A stretch of 64,000 nucleotides of DNA from Diadema setosum. Its lineage: Eukaryota > Echinodermata > Echinoidea > Diadematoida > Diadematidae. The number at the start of each line of letters is the position of its first letter. The first letter of the stretch is position 1. The position numbers and the translations under genes are program-made. Below the pieces are notes generated by a model. That model was not told the origin of the DNA, made no database searches, and saw nothing but the letters and a program-made list of their open reading frames with translations. Shown here in pieces: positions 11,713 to 23,800 of this stretch. The stretch covers positions 34,980,967-35,044,966 of the forward strand of contig NC_092694.1 in NCBI RefSeq assembly GCF_964275005.1. The letters are read 5' to 3'.

Positions 11713-11911
11713 TTGCAGAACATGTGCGATCTACGCAGCTTGGCAGCGGAGTTACTCTTCCCAAGTTGAAAGTGGACATGAACAACAACATACTCGTGAC
11801 ACGGAGACATATTTCGATCATAGTATATCGAAGCGTCATAACAAAACGCGCTACCACAAAACTTGAGGAAGGCAATTCTTCGAGTAAAACTTGTCGCACC
11901 CCACGTAATAT
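11713..11911 (-). CDS. Weak candidate exon, product unknown
   Basis: On the minus strand a 199-bp block is bracketed by an acceptor (ending GGCATTCAG, after a T-rich stretch) and a GTAAGT donor. Two of its three frames are open. One is cysteine-containing (FLKFCGSAFCYDA, then NMSPCHEY and SHMFC) and would enter in phase 1, compatible with the WSC gene on the same strand 9.5 kb downstream. I recognise no domain, and the plus strand is also open, so this may be chance. Alternative: intergenic noise. Confidence 0.2.
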
Positions 11912-12231
11912 CTGAATGCCATTAAGTAGCAAAAAAAGTATAAATTATAAATTTGTGCACTCCCGTTTGGTCGATGTTTAAAAAAAGTTGACGGTATGTG
12001 TTGAGGATAACCTACACATTTGATAGGGATGGTACTTTCCCCGAAACAGCTTTCTCTCGAAATGAAAAGCCTGCGACTAATTATTGATTAGAGCAGCAGT
12101 TGTTATTACATTCCTTGCGCATGCGCACCCAGCGGTTTCTCCAGGAAGGTCCAGTTTCGAAAGGTCGACCTCTTTAGAAAGGATACGCATTACAGTTGAT
12201 TGTATGTCAATGGCAGGGGAACAGAAAAATT

Positions 12232-12580
12232 CCTCCGGAAACTTATCATGCTGTACACCAAGAGCATGATATTATTCTCTCAGTCTGTAAAGCACTTGGC
12301 AAGGGACAAGGTGCCTGAAAATATGTACATGAGGCCCCAATATTAAGCTTGGCGTACTGGGGGTCCTCCTGTATGGCACCTTGACTGTTTTTCTTCTTTT
12401 ATTGTGTCTCCGTTCTCTGTCACAATGATTTCCTTACTTTTCACGTGCAAAATCAGCCATGAGTTATTATAAACCATGAGTATATTTCTGAAGTGATCAT
12501 AGTTGATTATTTGTACCATACAGAAACAATAAATGAAATGAAATGAAAATGAAATGTTTTGTACAGCATGATAAGTTTCC
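12232..12580 (+). mobile_element. LINE-like 3' tail flanked by an inverted 21-bp repeat
   Basis: The block 12280-12556 reads like the 3' untranslated end of a non-LTR element. It ends in 'acaataaatg' followed by AAATG iterations (12526-12556). It is bracketed by 'ggaaacttatcatgctgtac' at about 12237 and its exact complement at about 12561-12581, an inverted rather than direct flank. No coding part is visible. Confidence 0.4.
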
Positions 12581-12585
12581 TTGGG

Positions 12586-12586
12586 A

Positions 12587-12632
<46 letters not shown>

Positions 12633-12693
12633 CCTACTAATGACTAATAGTATTGATTGACAACACCTGGTCTGCTAATTACTTTACATAATC

Positions 12694-12745
<52 letters not shown>
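12586..12745. repeat. Two microsatellites, (TG)n and (AT)n
   Basis: (TG)n lies at about 12588-12630 and (AT)n at about 12697-12741. Confidence 0.9.
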
Positions 12746-13555
12746 CATAATGTCTGGCTATTTTCCCTTTAGTACTATAATATACACATACGAGTAATAT
12801 GGCAGACTACTATAATTTCAGTTTGTCTTTATCCGGAACGCCCTGTCGTATTAATACTGAAGATCCTCATGAAGTATATATGAACAAGCAGTTCCTCAAG
12901 TCTAATTCGCCTGCACATAAGATTTAGTAAGGAACTGGGCATGACTTTTTGCTGCATATCTGGGTGGTGACTTAAGAAGTTCAATGTCTTTGCCCTTACT
13001 GTTGATGAATATGGATAAAATCATTACTTAAGACACTCAGTGGCTTATATAATTTGCATCTTTAGACGCTGACAAATTGTGTGAAACTCTTGAAAGGAAG
13101 CGAACTAAATCTGTCGATTTTTAGATAATTATTATGTTGGTTGACCCTCAGAATACGTTGATATTGCCATACTGCCTTCACTATTTAGGGAAAATATTGC
13201 ATCACAAGTTAAAGACAAGTCAGGTATGTGGCCCTGACCCGTACTGTCACCCAATAAGATCTATATGTTCATGAAAAATATTCCTTGTGTGGTGAGAGTT
13301 AATGCCTTTAGTGGATGCCTACCATATTATTCATGGATTTGGCAAATGGGAAGGAGAAAATATTGCTGAAAATCATGCCGTCGTGGCAAGTATACGGCTA
13401 TGTCCAAACACGGAAGTGTTAATGTGGGATAAACATGTGTATGAGCCTATGTACCACAAGATAGAGAGGTTGCTTTATCAATCGAAGCCTGCCAGAACAC
13501 AATGTTCACTGTACCTTTCAAAATCATGAAACACAATCTGTTTTCAAAACAGTAT
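12746..13555. other. No gene seen; AT-rich DNA
   Basis: One 75-codon open frame (13302-13529, plus) has ordinary amino-acid composition but no recognisable domain, no splice context and no repeat copy. I treat it as chance. Confidence 0.4.
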
Positions 13556-14172
13556 TGTGGTCTTTCAACACTACTAGTTGTAAAAGGGACTTGTAATATT
13601 ATAGAACTGCCTGTCCTGTGCGCAACTTGGTAATCAATAATTTTAAAGTCTTCCTTAAAGACCATCCTTACATCACACGTACATTCAATATATAAGGTGA
13701 TGCTTTTCAGTTCCTTCGCTGTTAGGTAGGTTTACTGTGTGGTACACTCTTTTGAGGCAAAGGTAATAATTTGGCGCTACTTCCACTTGAAAACATAAAG
13801 GGACTGTGCAGACAGCAGGAAAAAAAAAACAACACTTCTACTCCCTTCCAAGGAGGATTTAATAAATACATACTTTTTCCTTTCGGTAGGATAGATCCAA
13901 ATTAGGAAAATGATTCAACATAGCATATTTGAGACATAAATTATTAGCATATGTAGTATTTAAGCGAAAAGAGAGCCCTGAGGAAGACAGGCAGCTGGTT
14001 TATTTTAAATCTGCATGATTGTATAATATTATTTTATTTTGAATACTTGATGTGTGTGTCTACTTTATATCGTTTTGAAATTTGTTTGTCCATTTTATGC
14101 TGTTTCTATATTTTATGCTAATCAGGCCACTCTGTATAAAGATTTGCAATAAATACACAAAATAGATAAATA
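13556..14172 (+). mobile_element. Decayed LINE 3' end (plus strand)
   Basis: The stretch 13590-13700 retains the typical C-terminal signature of CR1/L2-type reverse transcriptases: an ELPVLCATW-like block, then a frame shift, then NNFKVFLKDH with the stop shortly after. About 330 bp on, 14030-14172 looks like a 3' untranslated end and A-rich tail ('gcaataaatacac', then AAATA runs). The coding trace is short and frameshifted. It is old, and family assignment is tentative. Confidence 0.4.
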
Positions 14173-14929
14173 AAGAAGTGCTAAAGTATATCCAGCGGCA
14201 AAATCTTGATCTTAGATAGTGTACTCTTCTCTTTGAGCCTTGGAGAAATCTCAGTTAGCCGTGATCTCAGGAATGATATGCTGCCCTCTGTGGTATAAAT
14301 AAATAAATGAATGAAGAAATAAATAAATACACTTATGGCATGTATATTATCATGTCATTTTTCAGTAACAAAAAACACAGAAACAGGAACAGCATATCAT
14401 ACCCAAGGTCCTTTTCTGGACACATGACAGGTAATGACGTACTTTCATTGATACTAACAGTGAACAAGTAATGATATTGTAATAGAGGATCTACACAAAA
14501 ATTGCATATGTATATTTGCAATTGAGAACCTTAATAATTAATTGATTTTGCCCTATTTTGGTGCGAACTGAAAAACTGGAGGTCTAAGGAAAGACAACAG
14601 GATAAATTACAATTTTACTTCCATTTACGACTAATTGCAAAGAACTTCCTTCACTCATCTCGAGTCTGTCTTTCTCCCTTGTATTCCGTCTCTCCACGCC
14701 TTTCATATTAATTTTCTGTCTTTCTTTTCTTCCTGCTATGCTTATTTTCTCCTAACATGCCAAAAAATGCTAACATCTACGTTGCATTCCCTGCTATTTT
14801 GAAATTTTGAATAAATTTGGCAGGAGGGACCTGTTTGATATAATCAAACAAACGCGCATCAATCCTGCAAGCGTGAGTATCGGCATCCAAAGTGTAGATC
14901 CTACCTTACCCTTGGGTCACTTGTTATTG
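14173..14929. other. No gene seen; contains an (AAAT)n run
   Basis: (AAAT)n-type sequence lies at about 14296-14330; the rest is ordinary AT-rich DNA. Confidence 0.5.
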
Positions 14930-15203
14930 TCCATAAATATGAAGAGTTTGTTTGCAAAAACCGATAAGTCCATTTTTGAAGATTTTGAAGTACGGTCTCT
15001 GTCATAAGGTACAAAATAATACCTTTTAAATGATATATTGTTCGCTACATATAAAGGTATATTTTTGAAGTTATGGTCAAAAGAAGCAAAAATTTTCTTA
15101 TTATTCTCTTTATTTTTCTTGACCTTTAATTGCAAATATCTCCATTTGACAAATTGATATGGACTTATCGGTTTTTGCAAACAAACTCTTCATATATTTA
15201 GGC
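14930..15203. mobile_element. Small hairpin MITE, about 270 bp
   Basis: About 40-bp terminal inverted repeats are near perfect: 'atgaagagtttgtttgcaaa' followed by 'aaccgataagtccat' at 14938-14973, and the complement at 15160-15195. The interior is AT-rich and non-coding. Flanks are AT-rich ('ata' on each side), so the target duplication cannot be fixed. Confidence 0.8.
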
Positions 15204-16030
15204 TTTCAAGTCTATTTTGACGTATGTGCCATAGTCACCAATAAGTCTCTCTATTGCAGTTTACCCAAAGTTATGATTTAATTTTTGCTGAAAAAACAGC
15301 GGATATCTGCTTTATAATGGATGCATTTTAGTGTAATTTGCGTAGTAGCATTCTAGTTTAAGACATGTGTGCAACCTGCTGAACATGTTATCCCTTTGTG
15401 ATCCGATGAGTCAAATGTGCACAGAGTTCACACACATAGATATTACCTTTGGACAAGAAATAAACGAAATAAACAGAAGGTCAGTATGACGATATTGTGC
15501 CAGTACCCAAACGCCCTCAGAGGCATCTCTCTGTTGAGTAGCTAACGTGTCTTGTATCACCTATTTAGCTGTCATTTCACTTATGAATAAAGTACATGTA
15601 CCTCATTTATACTGCTAATCACGGTTTTGTTTATCGAGTCCACTAACGGAAATAGTCCACATGAAAGCCTGTCGTCCTACAGTTATACTAGTTAAGTTAC
15701 TAGTTACTAGTTACTAGTTACATTAATCTCTCTCTTAATTATGTAGCAGATCGCATAGCAGCAAATCTCACTTTTTATCATCCTGCTGTATTTAAAGCCA
15801 ATTCAACACTATGGTCACATCGACATTGAGATTTTAGTAGAGTTAAGTCGGATAATGTGTGGAATTCCATCAAAATAGGCTTTACAGTAAGACGTGAATT
15901 TTGAAATTTGTACATGTTTTGGCAAAGAGTAATACAGTATATAGAGGTCATTTTTGCTGGGAAGATGTTTTCGAATACCATCATTTACCTCTGTTCTGTA
16001 TAGGCTTATGTATAAGAATGGCAAAATCAC
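15204..16030. other. No gene seen; contains a short TACTAGT repeat
   Basis: The words 'ttactagttactagttac' lie at 15698-15720. Otherwise AT-rich DNA without protein-like frames. Confidence 0.5.
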
Positions 16031-16799
16031 AATTTTCAATTTTTCAATTTCAATTTTATTTTCGTATTTCGCGATGAAGAATACATGATATAACAAAATA
16101 TGATAATACAGAATGTCCAGCTTGGATACATACATAAAGAAATAGGAATACAAGCATAATACATAGCGGTCGATGTGTCATTTTCAATCAAAGTAAAGGA
16201 TGCAAAGAGAAATACGATGGAACCTACTAAAAAGCAAACCTTATTGAGTGAAGGTCCCAACAAAAGCCTAGTGTGGGGTACAGGATGAGGAGCACGGGAA
16301 AAATTAAAGACCAAAAGTAAGGATAAACAAAAGAGAATGACTTAATATTCGGGGGTACAGAAGATTCTTCTCACATAGTATGTGTGTGATAAAATGAGAA
16401 CAAGTAACCACATGCTGCACACTATAGCAGTTGCTCTAATAGCAATTTTGACATGGGAGTGATATTGTGAATACGACAAAATTTAAGGGTTTAAACATTC
16501 CGGCTTCCGTAGACACGGGGGAAGATTCGAAAAATGGAAAACATGAACAATTGCAATTCCTATATGTGATATACCAGCCAGCTGCAATGCCGCATGAAAA
16601 AAAGAAAGGAAAGAAAGAAAGAAGGGGAAACTATGGACGCAATGCGACACGACCGAAGGTCTTACTAGAAGTGGAAGGAAAACACCGATGGGCAGGAATT
16701 TGAGAGAGCATGTAACTAAATGTATATATGCATGAGTCTGTTCACATGGCAACAACCGAGTAGTATAACAGAACAGCCATGAGCATAATAAAAAGGAAT
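16031..16799 (-). mobile_element. CR1-like LINE, 3' untranslated end (split from its coding end at 23395-23800)
   Basis: Read on the minus strand, this ends in 'cgaaatacgaaaataaaatt' followed by GAAATTG/AAAATTG iterations (16036-16070), a tail style common in CR1/Rex-type LINEs. The upstream end joins, across the BEL/Pao insertion and its GGAAT duplication, the LINE coding end at 23395. I infer that 16031-16799 and 23395-23800 were one contiguous LINE fragment. Confidence 0.6.
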
Positions 16800-17181
16800 T
16801 GTGATGGATTCGTATGCAATCTCTTCAGATGGACACGTTGTTGCAATAAAGAACAAAGAAATCCTCGGTTTAACGTGATGTGGGTTCTTTATTCTGTTAC
16901 ACAGCATATATCGGCGATGTGTAACTGTGCATACTGCAAACTTGCGCTTGCTAGTGTGATATATATTATATATATTCAACAACTGTGTTGGAATGAGTGG
17001 TTCCTTGGATTGTTGGACTTCGTCAGATTGTCCAAGAAACCCAAACTATAAGCAAACTGCTGTGGCCAACTGCTGAGCAAACTGCTGCTCTTGTGGAACG
17101 ACTGACCGGAACTCTTTGCTAACAGTCTATAATTCAGACCCTAATTTTGAGACTCGTAGTATACTGTATCATTCCATGACA
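16800..17181 (-). repeat. 3' LTR of the BEL/Pao element
   Basis: 382 bp, TG...CA, matching 23008-23389 by eye. On the minus strand it is the downstream LTR; the polypurine-like tract is just inside it. Confidence 0.95.
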
Positions 17182-17539
17182 TCCTGCCCCCTTGAACGTG
17201 ACGGAAGTCACTTTATAAACACTCAAAACGTGTACAATAATGCGATTATTTACACAACAACGAACAGATAACTGCTCTAAGGTCGAGACCTAAATAGATC
17301 TAAAGTGAAATTCAAACCAGTTGACAAATGAACACTCAAATAAAATGCTTTCTAATGTCCAAACAGAGTAAAATTAAGTTTCACCGTCTCCATTAAGGCA
17401 AGAAATCGCTTATTCGAGTTAATAACCAAATTCAAGAACTCAGTAGCCCAAAATGTTCTGATCAAACGAGGAAAACCAAACAAAGGCTACACTGAATCCT
17501 TTCTTCAGATGAACGCGATTATTTACTCAGTCCTTCAGT

Positions 17540-20500
17540 CACACTTTAAATGTCCACTCTCTCGGTTCTCTTCATGAGAAGAATCAGTTTGGTGACAGGT
17601 CTCTTTGCGACTGACTTGTCCGCGTATCGAAGCTCGACGACGCGAACCAGCTCATCGTCACCAGGGAAGGTCTGCACGATTTCAGCCATTCGCCAAGTGC
17701 CGCGCCTCTTGTCTTCTCCGATGACGAGCACAACGTCACCCGCTTGTAGGTTCTCTGCTGCACGTTGGTTTTTCGAGCGCGGTGAGAGCTTCTGTATGCA
17801 GTCCATCCAACGCTTCCAGAACTTGTCGACCATTGCGTTGCACAGCTCTCTCCGCTTCTTGAAGTCTCCATTGTACTGCGCACAGGGAACATCTGGGCTC
17901 GGAAGATCTCCTCTCCCGATGAGGAAATGATTCGGAGCAAGAGGGGGATGATCAAGTGGTGAAGATGACACAGCTGTAATCGGTCGACTGTTGATTAACC
18001 CCGAAATCTGGCAGAAGACTGTTTCCCATTCAGGGAAAGGCAAACGATCGGCTTTCACAAGATGCTTCATGGCTTTCTTGACTTCTTGCACCATGCGTTC
18101 GACAGCGCCCTGATGGTGGGGTCCACCAGGAGGCCCAAATTTCCACTGCACCTTGAAGCTACTACAGTGTTCCCTCAGTTCTGTCTGGTCCAGTCGTAGA
18201 TTGAGCGTGTTGATCGTGTTGTAAGCACCACGGAAGCAGGTCCCGTTATCACTGATGATGGTGGCCGGTGCACCCCTGATGCTGATGAAGCGATCCAGGG
18301 CTTGCAGGAAAGCTTGTGTCGAAAGGTCTTGGACACAAGTGAGATGAACAGCCCTGGTAGCCGCACATGTGAACACAGCACAGTAACCCTTGGCAGTAAT
18401 GTTGCGGCTGACCTTCACGTTTATCGGCCCGAGATAATCCACGAGCGTTGTCTGAAATGGCGGCGAGAAGGGCTTCACACGACACTCTGGGAGGTCCGCC
18501 ATTTTCTGTTTGACTGGTCTTCCTCTATGCCTGCGGCACACGATGCATTCCTTCACCACGCGTTTGGAGAGCCTTGTGTCACCGACAACCCAATACCTTC
18601 TCCTCACTTCTGCCGCAGTCCTGAGTTGTCCTCCATGGAGAGCAAGGGAGTGTCCATCTCTGACAATCAGTAGACTGATGTGGCTTTCCCTTGGGAGGAG
18701 ATAGGGATGACGAATGTCGTATGATACCGGAGCATGGCGAATGCGACCTCCAACGCGATACACTTTTTCTTCTTCGTCGAAGAACGGATCGAGGCGCATT
18801 ATGTTGGCATCTTGAAAGTTGATGTCCTTCTGCGCTTGACGTATCCAGTACAACTCGGCCTCCTTCAGGAGTTTGGCAGACGGCCACTGCGAAATCTGCT
18901 GAGTAAGCTTCTTGAACGACTCTTTCTTTGGAACATCTTTCACAGATAACACTCGAGCTGTGACCATCTTCAGCCTTTGCCAATTCGAGAAGCTGGTGGG
19001 ATCAACGATTGCGGTAGTGTGAGCCACTGCATTGACTTTCAGCGCTAGTGTCTTCGCATTTCGTACATGGAATTTCTTCCTCTCTGGATCCGAAGTGTCG
19101 TCCAGGATGTTCTGCGGTGTCTTTGGCCAGGACTCAGGTGGTTGCTTCAGGTAAGTTGGTCCCTTGATGACCTCAAGCATTCCTTCCGCGGTGGTGCCTC
19201 TAGAGACGACGTCAATGACATTCTGATCAGTCGGCACGTAGGCAATGTCCTGGTGAGGGTCGAACTCTGAGGTGATTTCGCCCACTCTGTATGCGACAAA
19301 CGAGCGAAAGGACTTGGACTGTCCCCGCAGCCACCTTACTACAGTCAAACTATCCGTCCACATCTTCGAATAGGAGATGTTGAAACGAAGCGCATCTTTC
19401 AGGGCAACCATCAGTCTTGACAGGAGGAGAATGGCCTGAAGCTCCTTCCTTGGCATGCTTGTTTGTTTGAGTGGAGTGAGTCGGGCTCTTGCAGCGACGA
19501 AGGACAACTGTACTTCCGTTTGTTCAGTCTCTGACCACCTCAACCAGACGCCAATGCCCATGGCATCTTCAGATGCATCACTGGCTCCGTGTAGAGAAAC
19601 CTCTGGCAATGGCCTTTTCCCTCGCAATGTCTCAGGAATGAGACATCATGGGATCTCTATGGTAGATGCTGCTTCCAAATCCACCTTGATCTCACTGACG
19701 ATTCGACAGAGCTCAGGTCTGTCGTTGAGTGGTGTGTCCCAGTCGACATTTAACTGCCACAGTTGCTGGAGTAGAATCTTCGGCCGGATCAACATTCCAG
19801 AAAGCATACCAAACACATCATAGTATGATGCGGTGTGAGCCAACAACTTGCGTTTGGTTAGGACAACATCTTCCATTGGCTTGACTTTTTTCACACTAAG
19901 TGTGTCAGTCGAAAGGTTCCATTTTGTTCCTAACACAGATGCGGTCTGAGTGTCCTCCTCAGAGTCACACACTTCCTGTGCGTTCGACTGCCACTTGCGA
20001 ATGTCAAACTTGCCCTTAGCAAGCGTTTCTACAAGCTTGGCTTTCAGATTGACGGCTTCCTTGACATTGGTGACAGATTCACTCAGGTCGTCCATGTAGA
20101 ATTGATCGGTGACGACTTTCTTCAGTTGCTCATCATCGGGTGCGTGTCGATCTATGACGTGCCTGAGTGTGACAATTGCTGCCGTTGGAGAAGGCCTGTC
20201 TCCGAATGTCACAGTAGTGAGTTCATAGACTTGAATGGGTTGGTTCGGGTTTTCTCGAAAGACGTACCGATGGAACCTTGTATCTTCCGGGCGGATCTTG
20301 ATTACCTGAAACATTTTTCTGATATCAGCGATGACGCCTACTTCGTTCTCTCTGAAACGCTGAGCCACGTTGAACAGATCAGCATTCAGGTCTTCACCCT
20401 TCACGAGGTACTCGTTCAAAGAATGACCTTGGAATCTTGCCTTTGCGTCGTAGACGATCCTGACTGGGGTAGTTGTTGAATCTTTCTTTACCGCAAAATG

Positions 20501-22900
20501 TGGCAAGAACCACATTTTTCTCCCAGCTTCTCTGTCTTGTCGAATTTCTGCGTCACTGACACGACGTGAGACACCTCTGTGTTGCAAGTCCCTCATCTGC
20601 TTGCAGTACACGTCCCACTCTTCAGGCCTGTCTCTGAACTGTCTCTCTAAGCCATGCAACCTCTTAACGGCGTAGTCGTAGTTGTCTGGCAAACTGTCAG
20701 GAGACTTCTTCCACGGCAATCTGACTTCATACGAGCCGTCCTGACGCTGAGAAACACTTTGCTCCATGGTTTCGGTTGCTCCTCTGTTCAAGATCTCTGT
20801 TGAGCACTTACATCTTCTCGGTTGCAAGGCTGCTGTTTCCAGGCCGAGGAACTCCTCTAGGGGACCGATTGCCGACACGTTGACGTAGTTAAGCAGAGCT
20901 GTAGGGCCTCCTGAACGTCCTCCTTGGATAAACCATCCCAAAGGGCATCTCGCCGCCACTGGCTCGTCAGGTTTTTCCCCAAGGATGTACTCCTCCCATA
21001 CCATCAAGTGCGTGTTGTCAACGCCAAGCAACATGTCGACAGTTTCAGACGAGGCGGCGTGAATATCCACTTCCCGTAGATGGTGATACTGCTGGAGGTC
21101 TTCTGCTTGCACGACAGGGGCTTCTCCACAAGGCTTGTCTATTTCTGTGACGGAAACTGGGTACGACAAGTTTCCCCCGATGTCTTCGATGAAACAATCT
21201 AATAGTCGAAGCTTTCGTCTGATCCTGGTACCGCCAACCAGACTCAGATCGTGATCCTGATAGATATCTTTCTCGGTCTTGGAGAAGATGCCCTCTCTTA
21301 CCAGGGCAGCCTGACTTCCACCGTCTAAGAGAATCCGCACCAGCTGACGGTTATTTCCGTGTCGCAGATATCCCATCACAGTGGGAAGGACGCTCTGTAG
21401 TGCGCCTGCGTCCTTGTTCGCGACAGTCTTCACACTCGCTGAAGTTGTGTGTGGATGTGCTGGTGGCACATTGCGATCCTGTGGAAATGACGAGCCTTGA
21501 TCTCTCCCTCCATATACGACAGGGCAGATAGCAGAGAAGTGGGAATCATCTCCACAACTCTGAACCTTGCATGGCGACGCAAACTGACATAGCTTGTGGT
21601 CGTATGGGGATTTCCCTGCAGGACAGTTGTCATGACCACATCTGCTGCAGATGTCATTCTTTTTCATGACGCCATACTTTTCCTTTAGACTGAGGTTCCT
21701 GAACTTGATGCACATTTTCAGGAAGTGCGTATTCGAGTTGACATGAAGAGGACACTTGGGAACCCCGGAACGCTTCCCCTCTTTAGATTGGATCTGCTTA
21801 GGTGGATTCCACGCTGCTGCATTTGAAGACTTGCTTCCTCTGTTTTGACTCATCTCACAGGTACTCGTCTTCTCTGGGAATGGTGACTTCGCCTTCTCTT
21901 GGAGTAGGAGCTGTCTATGTAGCCATTTGACCAAGCCTCCAAGGGAGTCACTGATATGCTCGTCTCTGACATCTCTGTAGTAGGCGATGCGATGTCCCTC
22001 AGGCATCTTTTGCTTGATCTGACTTAGCATGATTTTACTATTCAGCTCCCCAGAGAGGCCGATTGATTCTGCCTGCATCTCAAATACCTGCAAGGTTTGA
22101 ACAAACCCAGTCATGGCACTTAGACTAATCTTGCCCTTGATTTCGTACGGCTTCAGGTTTTCCAAGTCACGAAGAAGACTGTCGACAACTCTGTCTTGGT
22201 CTCCGTACTTCTCATCAAGTACCTGCCAAGCCCTCTGCACATTAATGCAGCCCTTTATCATGTTTCGTTCGCGAGCATTAATCATGGCTTGAGTGAGTTG
22301 GTAAAAACACTCTATCTCTGTGAGGTCAGCAGCACAATGTTGAAACAAGGTACGGAAACGCTAGTAGTCCTTGATATCACCGTTGAAAGTAGGAAATTTC
22401 ATCTTCTGCATCTTAGGTGTGCAAGATGAATGTCGATGCATCGGAAAGGGCGGAGCTAAGGGAGCAATCGGTTCTGGACTTGTAGATCGGGGTTGCCATG
22501 ACGCAGTCTCGGCTTGCGGTGCCGGATCTTGAACAACAGATGGTGTAGAAGTTTGGGGAGTTGACGGCGTCACAGGCTGGGAGGTAGGCGGCTCACGGCA
22601 GCTTGCGGACCCAATGGACTTTCTCGCACGTACGATGGTCTCCACAAACCTACTCTCACACTCTCCCATCCAGGTCTCCTCTTCTTCGAATGTCGCCTCA
22701 TCTGTTATATTTTCGACCAGCTCCGCATGCTTACTTTCAACTTGTTTGAATTGACTTTCCGCCTTGGCTATGTATCCCTTTAAGGTGTCGACCTCACCAA
22801 AGGTGTCCTTTAATAGCCTGTCGATTGAGTTTAAGGTGCGTGTCAATCCCCCTTTGGTGTTTCTCCTGATCAACTTTAACTTCTCTACATCAGCCATGGT
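17540..22900 (-). mobile_element. BEL/Pao internal coding region (gag-protease-RT-RNase H-integrase)
   Basis: Approximate domain positions on the minus strand: gag from about 22900 to 21500, including a cysteine/histidine-rich knuckle near 21520-21650; protease motif LLDGGSQAAL near 21300-21345; reverse transcriptase about 20460-20050 with YMDD near 20095; RNase H near 19550-19600 (LHGASDASEDAM); integrase core about 18450-17950 with SDNGT and an HQGAVERM-type block. Domain order with integrase last, and the FYMDD and LLDGG motifs, place it in BEL/Pao rather than Ty3 or Ty1. Treated as a fossil; about two interruptions of the reading frame. Confidence 0.9.
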
Positions 22901-23007
22901 ATGGTTCTGGAATCACAGCCTCTTGATGGTGAGTAAGTTGTTATAGCACGATAAACGTCGATGGTGTAAGTTGCATCCTGAATCCAATATACAAAAGTTG
23001 TTGAAGC

Positions 23008-23389
23008 TGTGATGGATTCGTATGCAATCTCTTCAGATGGACACGTTGTTGCAATAAAGAACAAAGAAATCCTCGGTTTAACGTGATGTGGGTTCTTTAT
23101 TCTGTTACACAGCATATATCGGCGATGTGTAACTGTGCATACTGCAAACTTGCGCTTGCTAGTGTGATATATATTATATATATTCAACAACTGTGTTGGA
23201 ATGAGTGGTTCCTTGGATTGTTGGACTTCGTCAGATTGTCCAAGAAACCCAAACTATAAGCAAACTGCTGTGGCCAACTGCTGAGCAAACTGCTGCTCTT
23301 GTGGAACGACTGACCGGAACTCTTTGCTAACAGTCTATAATTCAGACCCTAATTTTGAGACTCGTAGTATACTGTATCATTCCATGACA
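23008..23389 (-). repeat. 5' LTR of the BEL/Pao element
   Basis: 382 bp, matching 16800-17181. On the minus strand this is the upstream LTR. A leader of about 110 bp separates it from the start of gag. Confidence 0.95.
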
Positions 23390-23394
23390 GGAAT

Positions 23395-23800
23395 GTTAGT
23401 GCACTTGTGTGTTGTAGCTATTCAGTACATGCTGTCTGAGTTTACGCTTAAAGGATGATAATGACAAACGGCTTTTAACTTCTGTGGGGAGATCATTCCA
23501 ATATTTTGGACCTGTATACAAAATTGTGTTTTTAGCGAAAATTGTTCGAGTACGTGGAAGGTGATAAGCGTCACTCTGGCGAGTTGGATAGTGGTGGACA
23601 GAATTGTTTCTTATGAACATCTGTAAAAAAAAAAAAAGATCAGGAAGATCTTTTGAGGAAAATATATACATAAAAATACCTAAGTTATAATCAAACAAGT
23701 CTATCAATTTTAAAATCTTATTTTTCAGAAATAAGGCGTTTGTGTGAGATAAATACCCAACATGATTAATAGTTCAGCAACGATCCTCTTCTGAAATCAT
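23395..23800 (-). mobile_element. CR1-like LINE, C-terminal end of the reverse-transcriptase ORF
   Basis: The minus-strand frame 23396-23707 ends with the signature of CR1-type ORF2 tails: HHYPTRQSDAYHLPRTRT, then YTGPKYWNDLP, then SLSSFKRKLRQHVLN and a stop at 23396. Coding similarity continues upstream to about 23800 (SHTNALFLKNKIL-like) with one frame shift. Poly-T near 23625 reads as a phenylalanine run and is probably slippage. The element is 5' truncated. Its 3' end lies beyond the BEL/Pao insertion, at 16031-16799. Confidence 0.8.

Larger units (their letters stand above)
16800..23389 (-). mobile_element. BEL/Pao LTR retrotransposon fossil, about 6.6 kb, minus strand
   Basis: It has two 382-bp LTRs (16800-17181 and 23008-23389), starting TG and ending CA on the plus strand, with no difference between them that I can see. 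They are flanked by a 5-bp target duplication GGAAT (16795-16799 and 23390-23394). The near-identical LTRs indicate a young insertion. The internal region (about 17540-22900) carries, in BEL/Pao order, gag with a zinc-knuckle segment, aspartic protease, reverse transcriptase, RNase H and integrase. The coding region reads in about three open blocks, so it looks broken in about two places but is otherwise well preserved. No envelope gene is seen. A purine-rich tract lies next to the LTR at 17182-17195. It inserted at the end of a CR1-like LINE. Confidence 0.95.

Noticed and set aside
13302-13529. 75-codon ORF as a small host gene
   Set aside because: No domain, no splice context and no supporting signals; chance frame in AT-rich DNA.
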